Origin: Bog-473 sp963807675
Lineage (GTDB): Bacteria > Actinomycetota > Acidimicrobiia > Acidimicrobiales > RAAP-2
Length of the DNA: 64,000 bases
Assembly (NCBI GenBank): GCA_963807675.1
Contig: CAWECP010000012.1
Coordinates: 1,178,001 to 1,242,000, forward strand
Direction: 5' to 3'
Shown here piece by piece: positions 26,795 to 36,744 of this stretch. The position numbers were made by a program, and so were the translations under genes. How positions within the stretch are numbered: position 1 is the first letter of the stretch; every line of letters starts with the position of its first letter. The notes beneath the pieces were generated by a model that did not search any database, was not told the DNA's origin, and saw nothing but the letters and a program-made list of their open reading frames with translations.

Positions 26795-26805
26795 TGTCGG
26801 TCGGT

Positions 26806-28074
26806 TCAGCTCGGCAGGGCGGCAACCGGGGGGATCGACCTGTCTGGCATCCCGTAGCTCTTCGGGGTCACGTCGACGTCCGCCGCGTCGGCGCGCAACG
26901 CCGCGACCGTGCACGTCTCCTTGGCCCGGTGCGCGAAGGGGTCGAAGTTGAAGAACCGGCACGCGTTCTCCCACGTGATCTGGTGGATCTCGTCGTCGGG
27001 AACCTGGGCCGCCTGCAGCGACTTCCAAGCCGACTCGGGAGCGTTGGGCCAGGTGCAGTCCGAGTGGGGGTAGTCGCATTCCCACGCGATGTTCTCGACC
27101 CCGATGTCGTAGCGCAGGCGGAGGCCCGTGTAGTCGTCGATGAAGCAGGTCAGCACCCGGTCCTTGAACACCTGGCTGGGCAGTTGGTCACCGAAGTCCT
27201 GGCCCGTCCACTGGTGATGGCGCTGATACGTGTAGTCCGCTCGCTCCAGCCAGTACGGGATCCATCCGATGCCACCCTCGGCCAGCGAGAACTTCACGTT
27301 CGGGAACTTACGCAGCACCGGTGACCACAGCAGCTCGGCGGCGAAGACGCCCGTGTTGAACGGCATGGTGTGGATCATGGTGTCAAACGGCGATCGGGGC
27401 ATGAACTCCGGCGAGCTCCCGAAGTGGAACACCATGACCGTGTCGGTGTCCTGGCAGGCCTGCCAGGCCGGATCCCACTCGTCCCCGTGATGATCGGGTA
27501 GGCCGAAACGGTGGGTGTCGGAGTGGAAGGACACCGCGTGGCAGCCCTTGGTCGCCATACGGCGGATCTCCTCGGCCATCCATTCGGGCCCCAAAATGAA
27601 CCCGGACAGCGACAGCGGGATGAAGCGTCCGGGCTCGGCGTTGCACCACTCCTCGACGTGCCAGTCGTTGTAGGCCCTGATCATGCAGGCGGCCAGGTCC
27701 CGGTCTCCGCTCTGGAGGAAGTACTGCCCACCCAGGCCGGGCCACGAGGAGAAGCACATCGATCCCAGGACGCCGTTGACGTTCATGTCGCGCACCCGCT
27801 CGTGGACGTCCCAGGTCCCCTTACGGACCTCTTCGAAGTTGCCCGGATCGTTGCCCCACTCTTCGGGGACCCGTCCCGCGACCGCGTTCAAGCCGAAGCT
27901 CGACACCTCGTGTCCTTCGATCAGCCAGGCGTCGGTCCCGTCAGGCCGATGGATCACCCTGGGCACCCGGTCCCGGTATTTGGCCGGGAAGTGGTCCAGG
28001 AAGTAGTCGGTCATTGAGGGCGGCTCGACCAGATGGTCGTCCACGCTCACCATGATCATGTCCTCGAGTTGCAC
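26806..28074 (-). CDS. Amidohydrolase family protein (PF04909-like)
   Basis: A 422-residue amidohydrolase, paralogous to 16446-17663. Motifs are VSVDDHLVEPPSMTDYF near the N-terminus, the central LAEGGIGWIPYWLERADY, and CDYPHSDCTWPNAPES near the C-terminus. The GTG at 28074 is chosen because GAGGAGG lies 5 bases upstream; an ATG at 28107 would add 11 residues. The shared palindrome D lies 51 bases upstream. The enzyme probably hydrolyses or decarboxylates a carboxylic intermediate; the reaction is unknown. Confidence 0.87.
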   Translation of the reverse strand: MQLEDMIMVSVDDHLVEPPSMTDYFLDHFPAKYRDRVPRVIHRPDGTDAWLIEGHEVSSFGLNAVAGRVPEEWGNDPGNFEEVRKGTWDVHERVRDMNVNGVLGSMCFSSWPGLGGQYFLQSGDRDLAACMIRAYNDWHVEEWCNAEPGRFIPLSLSGFILGPEWMAEEIRRMATKGCHAVSFHSDTHRFGLPDHHGDEWDPAWQACQDTDTVMVFHFGSSPEFMPRSPFDTMIHTMPFNTGVFAAELLWSPVLRKFPNVKFSLAEGGIGWIPYWLERADYTYQRHHQWTGQDFGDQLPSQVFKDRVLTCFIDDYTGLRLRYDIGVENIAWECDYPHSDCTWPNAPESAWKSLQAAQVPDDEIHQITWENACRFFNFDPFAHRAKETCTVAALRADAADVDVTPKSYGMPDRSIPPVAALPS

Positions 28075-28124
28075 GGGAACCTCCTCGAGCGGACTGACCG
28101 GCGTCAACCAGCCGCAGGCGAGAT

Positions 28125-28140
28125 TTTAGCACCTGCCCAA
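28125..28140. promoter_or_regulatory. Shared 16-base palindrome, site D (TTTAGCACCTGCCCAA)
   Basis: On the minus strand it reads TTGGGCAGGTGCTAAA, with a TAAAAT -10-like element overlapping its 3' edge. It is placed 51 bases upstream of the chosen amidohydrolase start. It keeps the GCA-NN-TGC core and the outer TT/AA, with two mismatched pairs. Confidence 0.6.
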
Positions 28141-28190
28141 CTTTCGTACCACGGGCGTCGAAACCCCTCCGGATCGGAGTCGACGGGTCC

Positions 28191-29904
28191 CTACGTGCTC
28201 GGCGGGTGGACCTCGAACGGCACGTCCGCACGGTCACTCGTCGCCAGTGCGGCGCGCAGCACGTTCTTCCGGATCTTTCCGGAGGCCGTGCGTGGAAACT
28301 CCTCGACGAAGCGGAGCTCCTCCGGCCACTTCTGACGCGCCAAGCCGCTGCCTTCCAAGTGACGCTGCGCCGCCTCGAGGCTGAAGACGTCGGCCTCCGG
28401 TAGTAGCCGCACGATGGCGGCCCCGTGCTCGCCATAACGCGGCATCGGGTGCCGCCACGACGGCCACCTCCGCCACGCCGGTCATCTCCACCAGCACGTT
28501 CTCGACTTCCGCCGACGACACGTTCTCGCCGCCGCGAATGATGATGTCCTTCTTGCGGTCGGTGATGGTCAGGTAGCCATCCTCATCGAGGAACCCGATG
28601 TCACCGGTGTCGTACCAACCCGCGGCGTCGATCGCATCGGCGGTCAGGGCCGGGTCGGTGTAGCCCACGAAGAGCTCGGGCCCTCGGGAACGGATCTCCC
28701 CGGGCGCACCGACGGCGACCGGACGTCCCTCGCCGTCCACCAGCCGGAGCTCAGAGCCGGAAATGATCCGCCCGTCGGTGTAGATCCTCTTCTCCAGTGG
28801 GTCCGAATGCATCGACGCGGTGGTGGAGGGGTGTTCGGTGGATCCGTAGGCGCGGATGAGCGAGATGCCCAGAGCGGTGGCCCGCTCGGCCACGGCGGGC
28901 GGAACGGGGGCGCCCCCCATGGTCAGCCGGTCCATGTAGGGGAGGTGCACGGCCGGATCAAAGTCCGGGTGGTCCAACAGACTGAGCAGGAAGACCGGTG
29001 GCCCGCCGCCGGTGGCCACACCGTCCTCGGCCATGGCCGCCAGCACGGTGCCCGGCTCCCACACGTCCAGCAGATCGAGCGGCCTCGCCGCGAACAGTGG
29101 CGCCAGCGCCCCCGCCAGCCCCATGACATGACCGACCGGCGAGGCGGTGAGGGAGCCGGTCGGCTTCACCGCCGGTGGTGGGGTCTTCTCGTCGGCGACG
29201 AACGTGGCCCAGGTGCGTTGATCGGCCAGATAGCTGCGATGCGTGTGGACGACCCCCTTGGGCGCCGCGGTGGTGCCCGAGGTGTAGCCGATCAGCGCCG
29301 GACCGTCGGGGTCCACGTCGGCGGCTCGGTCGAGTGGGTCGGCCTCGGTCACGGCCTCGGACCAGGACAGCACGGTGGGACCGAGCGCAGGTACGGCCAG
29401 CCCCTCGGTGGGCACGACGACGACGAGCTCGAGGTCGGGCAGCGACGGAGCCATTTCCTCCAGGTTCGAGAGGTAGTCCTGGCGTCCGAAGCGTTCGACG
29501 GTGATGAGGGCGCGGGCCCTGCTCTGCCGCAGGATGTGGCCCACCTCCTTGGACCCGTAGATGTGCACGATCGGAACCACGATCACGCCGAGTGGGAGCA
29601 GCCCGTAGAGGCTGGCGATCGCCTCGACCCAATTCGGCAGTTGGAAGGCAACCACGTCTCCGGCCTCGATGCCGTGGCGGCGGAGCGTGCCGCCGAGCCG
29701 GCGGGCCATCTCCCCTACCTCGCCGATCGTCCCGCGATAAGGATGGGTGCGGGAGCGCACCCGGCAGCTCACCGACGCCGACCGCAAAGGACCGCGGAAC
29801 GCGACGTCGCACAGCGTGCCGTCGTTCCACCATCCCGAGTCCCGGTACGAGCGGACCAGTTCGGGCGAGGGGTACCGTAGGTCCCAATCGGGTCCGGCGC
29901 TCAT
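28191..29904 (-). CDS. AMP-dependent acyl-CoA synthetase (frameshifted)
   Basis: An acyl-CoA ligase of about 570 residues that would activate a carboxylic acid with ATP and CoA. The P-loop YTSGTTAAPKG is at residues 207-217, and the GYTDPALT...GWYDTGDIGFLDEDGYLTITDRKKDIIIRGGENV hinge region is complete. The frame breaks near 28445 after VVAAPD; the missing C-terminal domain (EELRFVEEFPRTASGKIRK, with the catalytic Lys region) continues in another frame to a stop at 28191. Total length fits one inserted base. It follows the enoyl-CoA hydratase by 22 bases. Closest functional guess: a cyclohexanecarboxylate/benzoate-type or medium-chain ligase. Confidence 0.85.
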
Positions 29905-29926
29905 ACGACCGCCCCGCGCTGGCGGG

Positions 29927-30715
29927 TCACCGCCCTTCGAACCGAGCCGGTCGCCGCTCGCGTGCGGCATTGCGGCCCTCCGTGAGGTCCCAGGTCGTCT
30001 CGAGCACCTTCTGGGCGTCGGCCTCCCGCGTCGTCGCCGCACGGAAGCGGTCCGGGACTCCGTCCCGCATGGTCTCGCGGACGGCGCGCACGGCGAGGGG
30101 CGCACTGGCGGCGATCTCGGCCGCCAGGCCATGCGCCCCAGCCCGGAGCTCGTCGAGGGCCACGAGGCGGTCGCACAAACCGATGGCCAGGGCTTCTTCG
30201 CCCTTGATCCGTCTTCCGGTGTACAGCAGTTCGAGGGCGCGCTGCTGCCCGACGATGGCCGGGAGCGTGATCGACAGGCCGAGGATGTGGTGGTAGCCGA
30301 TCTGAGCGAAATTGGCGGCAAAACGCGCCCCGGGGCAACCGACCCGGAAGTCGGCCAGGCACACCAGGCCCAAGCCGGCGCCGATGGCGGCACCCTGGAC
30401 CGCGGCGACCACCGGCGTCGCCGCGTCGACGATCCGCAGCGCCTCGATGTCCATCTGATCAGGTCCTTCCGCCGGAGCAGCATCCGACTCGTTGGCGGCA
30501 CGACCGCCTCCGATGTTCGCCCCGGCACAGAAGTGCTTACCCTCGGCGCACAGGAGGATGGCGCGGCAGTCCGGGTCGGCATCGAGCGCCTCGTAGGCAT
30601 CGGCCAACGAACGGATCACGCCCACTTCGAAGAAATTCTCCGGTGGCCGGTGCATCTCGACGGTCGCGACGAAGCTGTCGTCCAGCGTGACGGTCACGTC
30701 GCCGAAGCGCTCCAC
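29927..30715 (-). CDS. Enoyl-CoA hydratase/isomerase family protein
   Basis: A 262-residue crotonase-fold protein. The oxyanion-hole segments are visible: HFCAGANIGG and QGAAIGAGLGLVCLADFRVG, followed by FAQIGYHHILGLSITLPAIVG. A GTG start at 30715 is used. It hydrates or isomerises an enoyl-CoA, presumably the product of an ACAD encoded nearby, and is the first gene of a two-gene unit with the acyl-CoA synthetase. The catalytic Glu positions cannot be assigned securely by eye. Confidence 0.88.
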   Translation of the reverse strand: MERFGDVTVTLDDSFVATVEMHRPPENFFEVGVIRSLADAYEALDADPDCRAILLCAEGKHFCAGANIGGGRAANESDAAPAEGPDQMDIEALRIVDAATPVVAAVQGAAIGAGLGLVCLADFRVGCPGARFAANFAQIGYHHILGLSITLPAIVGQQRALELLYTGRRIKGEEALAIGLCDRLVALDELRAGAHGLAAEIAASAPLAVRAVRETMRDGVPDRFRAATTREADAQKVLETTWDLTEGRNAARERRPARFEGR

Positions 30716-30900
30716 GAGCTGCCTGCCCCTCCCCCGTACCCGGGCCGACTGCCCGATTGCTCCGGAAAACTAGTCGGTATCAGTCATCGATCAAGTGGCC
30801 GAGTCCGCGACGACTTTTCGGGTGGACCGACCAGCCGACCGACCTCGTACCCGGGCGCGAACCGGTGCCACAATGACGCGCGACGGAGGAGTGCACGCTC

Positions 30901-31680
30901 ATGGGAGAGTTCGACGGCCGCGTCACATTGGTCACCGGTGCCGGAAGTGGCATCGGACGCGCGGTGGCCCGCCAGTTCGCCCGGTCGGGGGCTCGGGTCA
31001 TCGCGACCGATCTCGCCCTGGACGGAGCGGAGGAAACCGCCAGAGAAATAGAGCGGCTGGGAGCCGAAGCCATCGCCCGGCCGATGGACGTGACCAGCGA
31101 GGCGGACGTCACCTCCACCGTGGCCGACGTGGAGGCCGCGGTCGGGCCCATCGCCTTCCTGGTCAATTGCGCCGGCGTGTCCACCATGGCGCCGTTCCTG
31201 GAGCTGACGGAGCAGGACTGGGACCTGAACATGAACGTGAACGCGAAGGGCGTGTTCCTGGTGACGCGCCAAGTCCTGCGCTCCATGGTGGTCCGCAGCG
31301 AGGGGTGCGTCGTGTCCATCGCGTCGGCGGCGGCCAAGGAGGGCACGCCCTTCCTCGCCCACTACTCCGCCTCGAAATGGGCCGTCTTGGGCCTGACGCA
31401 GAGCGTGGCCAGGGAGATGGCTCGTTTCGGCATCCGGGTGAACGCGGTCTGCCCGGGAACGGTGCGCACCCCCATGCAGGACCGCGAGGTCGTCTGGGAA
31501 GGTCAGCTGCGGAGCATGGAACCCGAAAAGGTCCGCCAGAGCTACATCGCGCACACGCCACTCGGCCGACTGGGCGAACCCGAGGACGTGGCCGACGTCA
31601 TCCAGTTCTTGTGTTCCGACAAGGCACGGTTCATGACCGGACAGGCGGTCAACGTCACCGGCGGCATCATCCTGCACTGA
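30901..31680 (+). CDS. SDR family oxidoreductase (FabG-like)
   Basis: A 259-residue classical SDR: TGAGSGIG (12-19), NCAG (89-92), Ser142, Tyr155 and Lys159 (YSASK). The C-terminal TGQAVNVTGGIILH is the usual FabG-like ending. It begins a plus-strand unit with the second ACAD pair (43-base gap). Likely it oxidises a hydroxyacyl-CoA or a ring alcohol. GAGGAG lies about 10 bases before the ATG. Confidence 0.88.
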   Translation: MGEFDGRVTLVTGAGSGIGRAVARQFARSGARVIATDLALDGAEETAREIERLGAEAIARPMDVTSEADVTSTVADVEAAVGPIAFLVNCAGVSTMAPFLELTEQDWDLNMNVNAKGVFLVTRQVLRSMVVRSEGCVVSIASAAAKEGTPFLAHYSASKWAVLGLTQSVAREMARFGIRVNAVCPGTVRTPMQDREVVWEGQLRSMEPEKVRQSYIAHTPLGRLGEPEDVADVIQFLCSDKARFMTGQAVNVTGGIILH

Positions 31681-31723
31681 GTCGTCGAGCGACCGTCGCC
31701 GAACCCGTCGTTAACATCGCACC

Positions 31724-32863
31724 GTGTTTGCTCGCAGCGATGATCAACGGCTCTTCGAGGGCACGACCGCTCGCTTCCTCGAGGCGGAGTGCCCGCTCGA
31801 CGCGCTGCGGGACATGGCGGAGCGTCCGGCGGGGTACGAGTCGGAGTTCTGGCAGCGAGGGGCCGAGCTCGGGTGGACCTCATTGGTGGTCCCCGCAGAC
31901 CTCGGAGGTGGGAGCATCAGCGAACAGGGCGTCAAGGACCTGGTCCTGGTGGCGTACCAGTTCGGGCTGCATGCCGCACCGGGACCCCTGCTGGGCAGCA
32001 ACGTCCTGGCCGCCGCGCTCGGGCGATGGGGCAGCGGCGAGCAGCAGGCGGGGCCGCTGCAGGAGCTGATGAACGGCCAGGCCATGGGCGCCTGGGCGCT
32101 GGCCGAGGTCCCGCCGCACGACATCCTCGGCCACGTGCGGGTGCGAGCCACCGAATCGCCCGACGGGTTCGAGTTGCACGGCGTCAAGTCCCCGGTCGAG
32201 GGAGGTCTGGACGCCACCTACGTCCTGGTCACGGGGCGCGGCGATCAGGGCCTGACGCAGTTCCTCGTGCCCAACAGCGCAACCGGACTGTCTGTCTCAC
32301 CCCTGCACAGCCTGGATATGACCAAGCGGTTCGCCCGCTTCACCTTCGACGGACTGCGCGTGCCGCGCTCGTCGGTCGTCGGCCACGCCGACGGGGCCGA
32401 CACCGCGGTGGGCTGGCTCACCGATCTGGCCGTCACCATCCAAGTGGCCGAAATGTGCGGAGCCATGTGCTGGGCCCTCGACACCACCTTGGAGTGGGCC
32501 CTGAACCGGTACTCGTTCGGCCGCCCACTGGGCTCCTACCAGGAGATCAAGCACCGCTTCGCCGACATGAAGCTATGGCTCGAGGCGAGCTACGCCATCA
32601 CGACCCAGGCTGCCGATGCCGTCGGCCGCGACCTGCCGAACCGCTCGGAGCTGGTCAGCGCGGCCAAGTTCTACGTGGGACGGTACGGGCCCGAGCTCGT
32701 GCAGGACTGCGTGCAGATGCACGGCGGCATCGGCGTGACCTATGACCACCACCTGCACCTGTTCCTGCGTCGGGTGGTCACCAATGCCGCGCTCCTCGGG
32801 ACGCCGGGTCAGCATGCCGCCCGGTTGACCGAGATGTTCGCGGCACGGCAGGTGGTCTCGTGA
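31724..32863 (+). CDS. Acyl-CoA dehydrogenase, short subunit of a pair
   Basis: A 379-residue acyl-CoA dehydrogenase, paralogous to the product of 7772-8914. The N-terminus is FARSDDQRLFEGTTARFLEAECP, the FAD arm RYSFGRPLGSYQEIKHRFADM, and the C-terminus MHGGIGVTYDHHLHLFLRRV. The start is GTG at 31724. Its stop overlaps the next start as GTGA. It is expected to form a heteromer with the long subunit, as in two-gene steroid ACADs. Confidence 0.88.
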   Translation: MFARSDDQRLFEGTTARFLEAECPLDALRDMAERPAGYESEFWQRGAELGWTSLVVPADLGGGSISEQGVKDLVLVAYQFGLHAAPGPLLGSNVLAAALGRWGSGEQQAGPLQELMNGQAMGAWALAEVPPHDILGHVRVRATESPDGFELHGVKSPVEGGLDATYVLVTGRGDQGLTQFLVPNSATGLSVSPLHSLDMTKRFARFTFDGLRVPRSSVVGHADGADTAVGWLTDLAVTIQVAEMCGAMCWALDTTLEWALNRYSFGRPLGSYQEIKHRFADMKLWLEASYAITTQAADAVGRDLPNRSELVSAAKFYVGRYGPELVQDCVQMHGGIGVTYDHHLHLFLRRVVTNAALLGTPGQHAARLTEMFAARQVVS

Positions 32864-34134
32864 CCGAACACGACATGGAGAGCGTCGAGGACTTCGCCGG
32901 CCGCGCGCGGTGGTGGCTGGCGCAGCACATGCCCCGCGCCGCCGATGGCGTTGGCGGCTTCAGGGGGGCCCGGCGCGACGATGACGAGGAGCTCGCCCAT
33001 CTGGAGCACTGTCGGCAGCTCCAACGCTTGCTCTTCGACGGCGGCTTCGCCGGCATCTGCGTCCCGCGCGCCTATGGAGGCCAGGGACTGACCCCGGCCC
33101 ACCAGGCGGCACTGAACCGGGAGGTCTGCGGCTACGAAATTCCGGACACGCAGGTTCCCACCATGACCCCGTGCATGTCGCTCATCTTGGAGTTCGGCAG
33201 CGAAGAGCAAAAGGCCCTCCACGTCCCGCCCATTCTCAAGGGCGAAGCCTTCTGGATGCAGTTCCTGTCGGAGCCCAGCGGTGGCTCGGACTTGGCCGGG
33301 GCCCTCACGACGGCCGTACGTGACGGCGACGAATGGGTGCTGAACGGGTCGAAGATCTGGACCACGGGCGCCTGGTGGGCCGATTGGGCGCTCTGCCTGG
33401 CCCGCACGAACTGGGACGTCCCGAAGCACCGGGGTCTGAGCGTGTTCATGGTGCAGATACGACAGCCCGGCATCGAGCTGCACCGGATCGAGATGCTCAA
33501 CGGATCGCGCGAGTTCTGCCAGGAGTTCCTGACCGACGTCCGCATTCCCGATGCCCTGCGCATCGGACCGGTGGACGAGGGGTGGACCGTCGCCGGGCGC
33601 TGGATGTACCACGAACGCACAGTCGCCGGTGGCTCGACTTATGTCACCGCACCGGCCGGCCGGCCGGCCGTGCAGCTCGACACCACGGGCGGGCCGCCCG
33701 CGCTCCTGCCCGTGCTCGAGGGCCGCGGCCAAGCCGAAGATGCTCGGGTGAGGGAGCAGATCGGAGAGTCGCTCGCCCTGGGACTGGTCGGCGAAGCCCT
33801 CACCGCCCACATCGCCGAGCAGATCCGGACCGGCGCCGCCACCGACCAGTGGGCCGCCATCATCCGACTGTGGCACGGTGTGGCCGCGGTCCGGAACTCC
33901 ACCATCGCCTTCGAGCTCGCGGGGACCAACGCGGTGGCCTGGTCCGACGAGGAACGAAGGCTCGGTCAGACCGGAGTCAGGTTCCTGATGCGGCAGGCGT
34001 CCTGCATCGCGGGCGGCACGACCGAGATGGCACGCAACGCCATCAGCGAGCGGGTGCTGGGCCTGCCCCGGGAGCGCAGGGAGGACGTGGACGTCCCCTT
34101 TCGCGACGTCCCCCGCAGCTCATCGTCGCACTAG
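32860..34134 (+). CDS. Acyl-CoA dehydrogenase, long subunit of a pair
   Basis: A 424-residue acyl-CoA dehydrogenase, paralogous to 8911-10194. Motifs are LSEPSGGSDLAGA, GSKIWTTGAWWADWALCLART, NWDVPKHRGLSVFMV and the C-terminal CIAGGTTEMARNAISERVLGLPRE. A GTG at 32860 overlaps the stop of the short subunit. It ends 17 bases from the convergent CoA-transferase gene. Having two such ACAD pairs suggests two successive beta-oxidation rounds or two related substrates. Confidence 0.9.
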   Translation: MTEHDMESVEDFAGRARWWLAQHMPRAADGVGGFRGARRDDDEELAHLEHCRQLQRLLFDGGFAGICVPRAYGGQGLTPAHQAALNREVCGYEIPDTQVPTMTPCMSLILEFGSEEQKALHVPPILKGEAFWMQFLSEPSGGSDLAGALTTAVRDGDEWVLNGSKIWTTGAWWADWALCLARTNWDVPKHRGLSVFMVQIRQPGIELHRIEMLNGSREFCQEFLTDVRIPDALRIGPVDEGWTVAGRWMYHERTVAGGSTYVTAPAGRPAVQLDTTGGPPALLPVLEGRGQAEDARVREQIGESLALGLVGEALTAHIAEQIRTGAATDQWAAIIRLWHGVAAVRNSTIAFELAGTNAVAWSDEERRLGQTGVRFLMRQASCIAGGTTEMARNAISERVLGLPRERREDVDVPFRDVPRSSSSH

Positions 34135-34150
34135 TCGGAGCGGCCGAGGC

Positions 34151-35356
34151 TCATTGCGGCCAGGGGTAGTCGCCGTCGTCGGTGGGCTCGTAGATGATCC
34201 CCCGCGCCATCAGGTCGTCGATCTCACCAGCCGAGTAACCCAGCCGTTCCATGAGGCTGCGCGTGTGCTGCCCCACCAGCGGCGGGGGGCCGTAGGGCCC
34301 GGTCGGCGTCTCGGAAAAGTCGATCAGGGTGCCGAACTGGCGCAGGTCTCCCAAGGTCGGATGGGCGTACTCGGTGACCAGTCCGAGGCGTTCGTTGTCG
34401 GCGTCGTGCAGCGCCACCTCCCCGTCATAGGTATCGATCGACACCTCGGCGTCCACACCCGCCGTCGTCAAGTCGTGGTACCACGCCACCGCTGTCCGTT
34501 TGCGGAAGGCGGGTTCGAGGGCTGACTCGATCACGGACCGGGCGGCGAGGCGCGCGTCTCTGGTGTCGTAGCGTTCGAGGTCGGGACAGCCGACGATTCG
34601 GCACAAGCTCGACCACTGGCCCGGACCGAACGCCGCCAGCTGTATCCAGCCTTGCTGGGTCTCGTACAGCCGGTAGCAGGGGGAGACACCGGTCTGGGCG
34701 CGATCGAGACCCGGCCGCACCGGTCCGGGCTCCCCCTCCACCAGGAAGACGTCGGAACTGAACACGGCCGCACCGTTGAGGAGCGACGTCCAGAGATCCT
34801 GCCCCTCGCCCGTCCGGCGCTGGTGGTACAGGGCAGCCAGCAGGCCCACGACGGAGACCATGGCGTTGGCCGTATCGGTCATCCCGAACCGGAGGTACAA
34901 GGGCGGATTGCCCTCGCTCACGGGACCGGCCTCGTACTCCAGGCCACAGGCGGCCTGATACACAGGGTCCAGCCCGCCGAATTCCGACAGCGGCCCCTCG
35001 GCACCGTACGCGTAGGTGTTGCAGTGCACGAGCTGGGGATTGCGCTCGCTCAAGGCCTCGTAATCCACCCCGAGGCGCGCCGCCGTGCCCTTCGTCATGT
35101 TGTGGTGGACCGCGTCGGCGATCTCGGCCAGTCGCATCACCACCTCGAGGCCCTCGGGGGCCTTGACGTCCACGGCGATGTCCAGCTTGCCCCGCTGGCA
35201 CCCGACAAAAGGCATGCCGGCCATCCGCATGCCGTCCCCGCGTACCGGCTCGACCTTGATCACTTCGGCACCCAGGTCGCCCAGGAGCATGGGACCGAAC
35301 GGACCGGCCAGGTATTGGCCGAGATCGAGCACCACGATGCCGCTCAACGGGCCCAT
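34151..35356 (-). CDS. CaiB/BaiF family III CoA-transferase, Asp-bearing partner
   Basis: A 401-residue family III CoA-transferase starting LSGIVVLDLGQYLAGPFGPML, then LGAEVIKVEPVRGDGMR. The catalytic Asp is present (RFGMTDTANAM), 21 residues before TGEGQ. It overlaps by 13 bases the upstream CoA-transferase gene, which lacks the Asp. Together they form the second clear Asp-plus/Asp-minus pair. Confidence 0.88.
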   Translation of the reverse strand: MGPLSGIVVLDLGQYLAGPFGPMLLGDLGAEVIKVEPVRGDGMRMAGMPFVGCQRGKLDIAVDVKAPEGLEVVMRLAEIADAVHHNMTKGTAARLGVDYEALSERNPQLVHCNTYAYGAEGPLSEFGGLDPVYQAACGLEYEAGPVSEGNPPLYLRFGMTDTANAMVSVVGLLAALYHQRRTGEGQDLWTSLLNGAAVFSSDVFLVEGEPGPVRPGLDRAQTGVSPCYRLYETQQGWIQLAAFGPGQWSSLCRIVGCPDLERYDTRDARLAARSVIESALEPAFRKRTAVAWYHDLTTAGVDAEVSIDTYDGEVALHDADNERLGLVTEYAHPTLGDLRQFGTLIDFSETPTGPYGPPPLVGQHTRSLMERLGYSAGEIDDLMARGIIYEPTDDGDYPWPQ

Positions 35357-36570
35357 GTCGAGTCCTCCTCCACCACGCCCGCGTCGACCAGCCGGTCGAT
35401 CTCGCTCGCTGCATACCCCGCCTCGGCGAGAACTTCCCGGCTGTGGGCGCCCACGGGGGGCTGACCGCCCCTGATGCCACCGGGCGTACGCTTCAACACG
35501 GCCGGCACGCCGACCTGCGTGGTCGCTCCCAGTTCGGGGTCCTCGACGGTCACCGCCATCGCATTGGCCACGAACTGGGGATGGGAGAAAACCTCGGCCA
35601 TCGGGGTCACTGCCTCGGCTCCGAGGCCGGCCCCGTGGAACGCCTCGATCAGCTCCGTGCGTGAGCGGCGCAGGTAGGCGTCACGGAGTCGGGCCTGGTG
35701 CTGCGCCCGCAACTCGAGGTCGCGGTAGACCGCCATCGCGTCCACCGGCTCCAGCCCCAGGATCTCCTCCTGCGTCCGCGTCGGCGTGAGCCCGTTCATG
35801 GTGGCGGCGTGGATCCATTCACCGTCGGCACACTCGAAGAGCGACAGCTGGTGGACGCCGGGCGGATAGGTCTTGGCCATCGTGTGGTGATAGCCGGCGG
35901 GCGGACGACTGTGTTCCTGCCAGATCTGCGTCGTGTAGGCCAGCACCCCCTGGTAGAGCGACGTCTGCACGTGTTGGCCCTTCCCGTCCGCCTCACGACT
36001 GATGAGCGCCGACAACACGCCCGCGGCCAACAGGAAGCACGCGGCCATGCTCGGGGCGGGAAAGTGGAGGAACACCGGCCCGGCGCGCCAGCCGGGCTGC
36101 TCGTTCTGCATGCCGGAGAGGGCTTGCACCGTGCCGTCCCAACCGGGCCGATCGGCGAAGCGGTGCCCGGGCGGATACGCCGGCACGGAACAGAACACCA
36201 ACCGTGGACAACGCTGCGACAGCTCGGCGTAGGTGAGGCCCAGTCGATCCATGGTGCCCGGGCTGAACGTCTCGACCACGACATCGGCACCGTCGCACAA
36301 CCGGAGAAACGCCGCACGGCCTTCCTCGGACTTGAGGTCGAGCACCACCGATCGCCGGCTGCGATTCCACACGTGGTATGCCGGCTGCCGGCGGAAAGGA
36401 TCGCCACCGGGTGGCTCGACCTTGATGACGTCGGCACCGAGTTCGGCCAACATCAGGACGCCGACCGGTCCGGCCACTCCCCAACTGAGGTCGAGCACGC
36501 GTATGCCCTTGAGCGGTCCGACGGACTCGGTCAGTTGCGGGGGGCCATGCCGTTCCAACGGTTCGCGCAC
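35344..36570 (-). CDS. CaiB/BaiF family III CoA-transferase lacking catalytic Asp
   Basis: A 408-residue family III CoA-transferase (LKGIRVLDLSWGVAGPVGVL, then LGADVIKVEPPGGDPF). The position of the catalytic Asp, counted back from DGKGQ, is Ser (FPAPSMAACF). A GTG start at 36570 is used. It is the first gene of a two-gene unit, divergent from the ABC solute-binding protein gene; palindrome E sits between them. It is probably a structural partner of the 34151-35356 product. Confidence 0.86.
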   Translation of the reverse strand: MREPLERHGPPQLTESVGPLKGIRVLDLSWGVAGPVGVLMLAELGADVIKVEPPGGDPFRRQPAYHVWNRSRRSVVLDLKSEEGRAAFLRLCDGADVVVETFSPGTMDRLGLTYAELSQRCPRLVFCSVPAYPPGHRFADRPGWDGTVQALSGMQNEQPGWRAGPVFLHFPAPSMAACFLLAAGVLSALISREADGKGQHVQTSLYQGVLAYTTQIWQEHSRPPAGYHHTMAKTYPPGVHQLSLFECADGEWIHAATMNGLTPTRTQEEILGLEPVDAMAVYRDLELRAQHQARLRDAYLRRSRTELIEAFHGAGLGAEAVTPMAEVFSHPQFVANAMAVTVEDPELGATTQVGVPAVLKRTPGGIRGGQPPVGAHSREVLAEAGYAASEIDRLVDAGVVEEDSTWAR

Positions 36571-36653
36571 GTCGTCCTCTCGTTCCGGCGGCCGAGGCCG
36601 CCCCGACTTCGTTGACCTACTCCCTCGGCAAGACTACAGTTCGCTCCAGCGTC

Positions 36654-36669
36654 TTGGGCGTGTGCCTAA
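36654..36669. promoter_or_regulatory. Shared 16-base palindrome, site E (TTGGGCGTGTGCCTAA)
   Basis: It is located between the divergent CoA-transferase pair (start 36570) and the solute-binding protein (start 36745). A TACCAT element follows at 36712-36717 and could be the -10 for the latter. It could control both directions. Confidence 0.62.
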
Positions 36670-36744
36670 TGGTGTCTCCGGGGGCGACGGCCAATTCGCC
36701 GAAGCGATCGTTACCATCCTGTTCTGCTGAACAAGGGGGAAGTC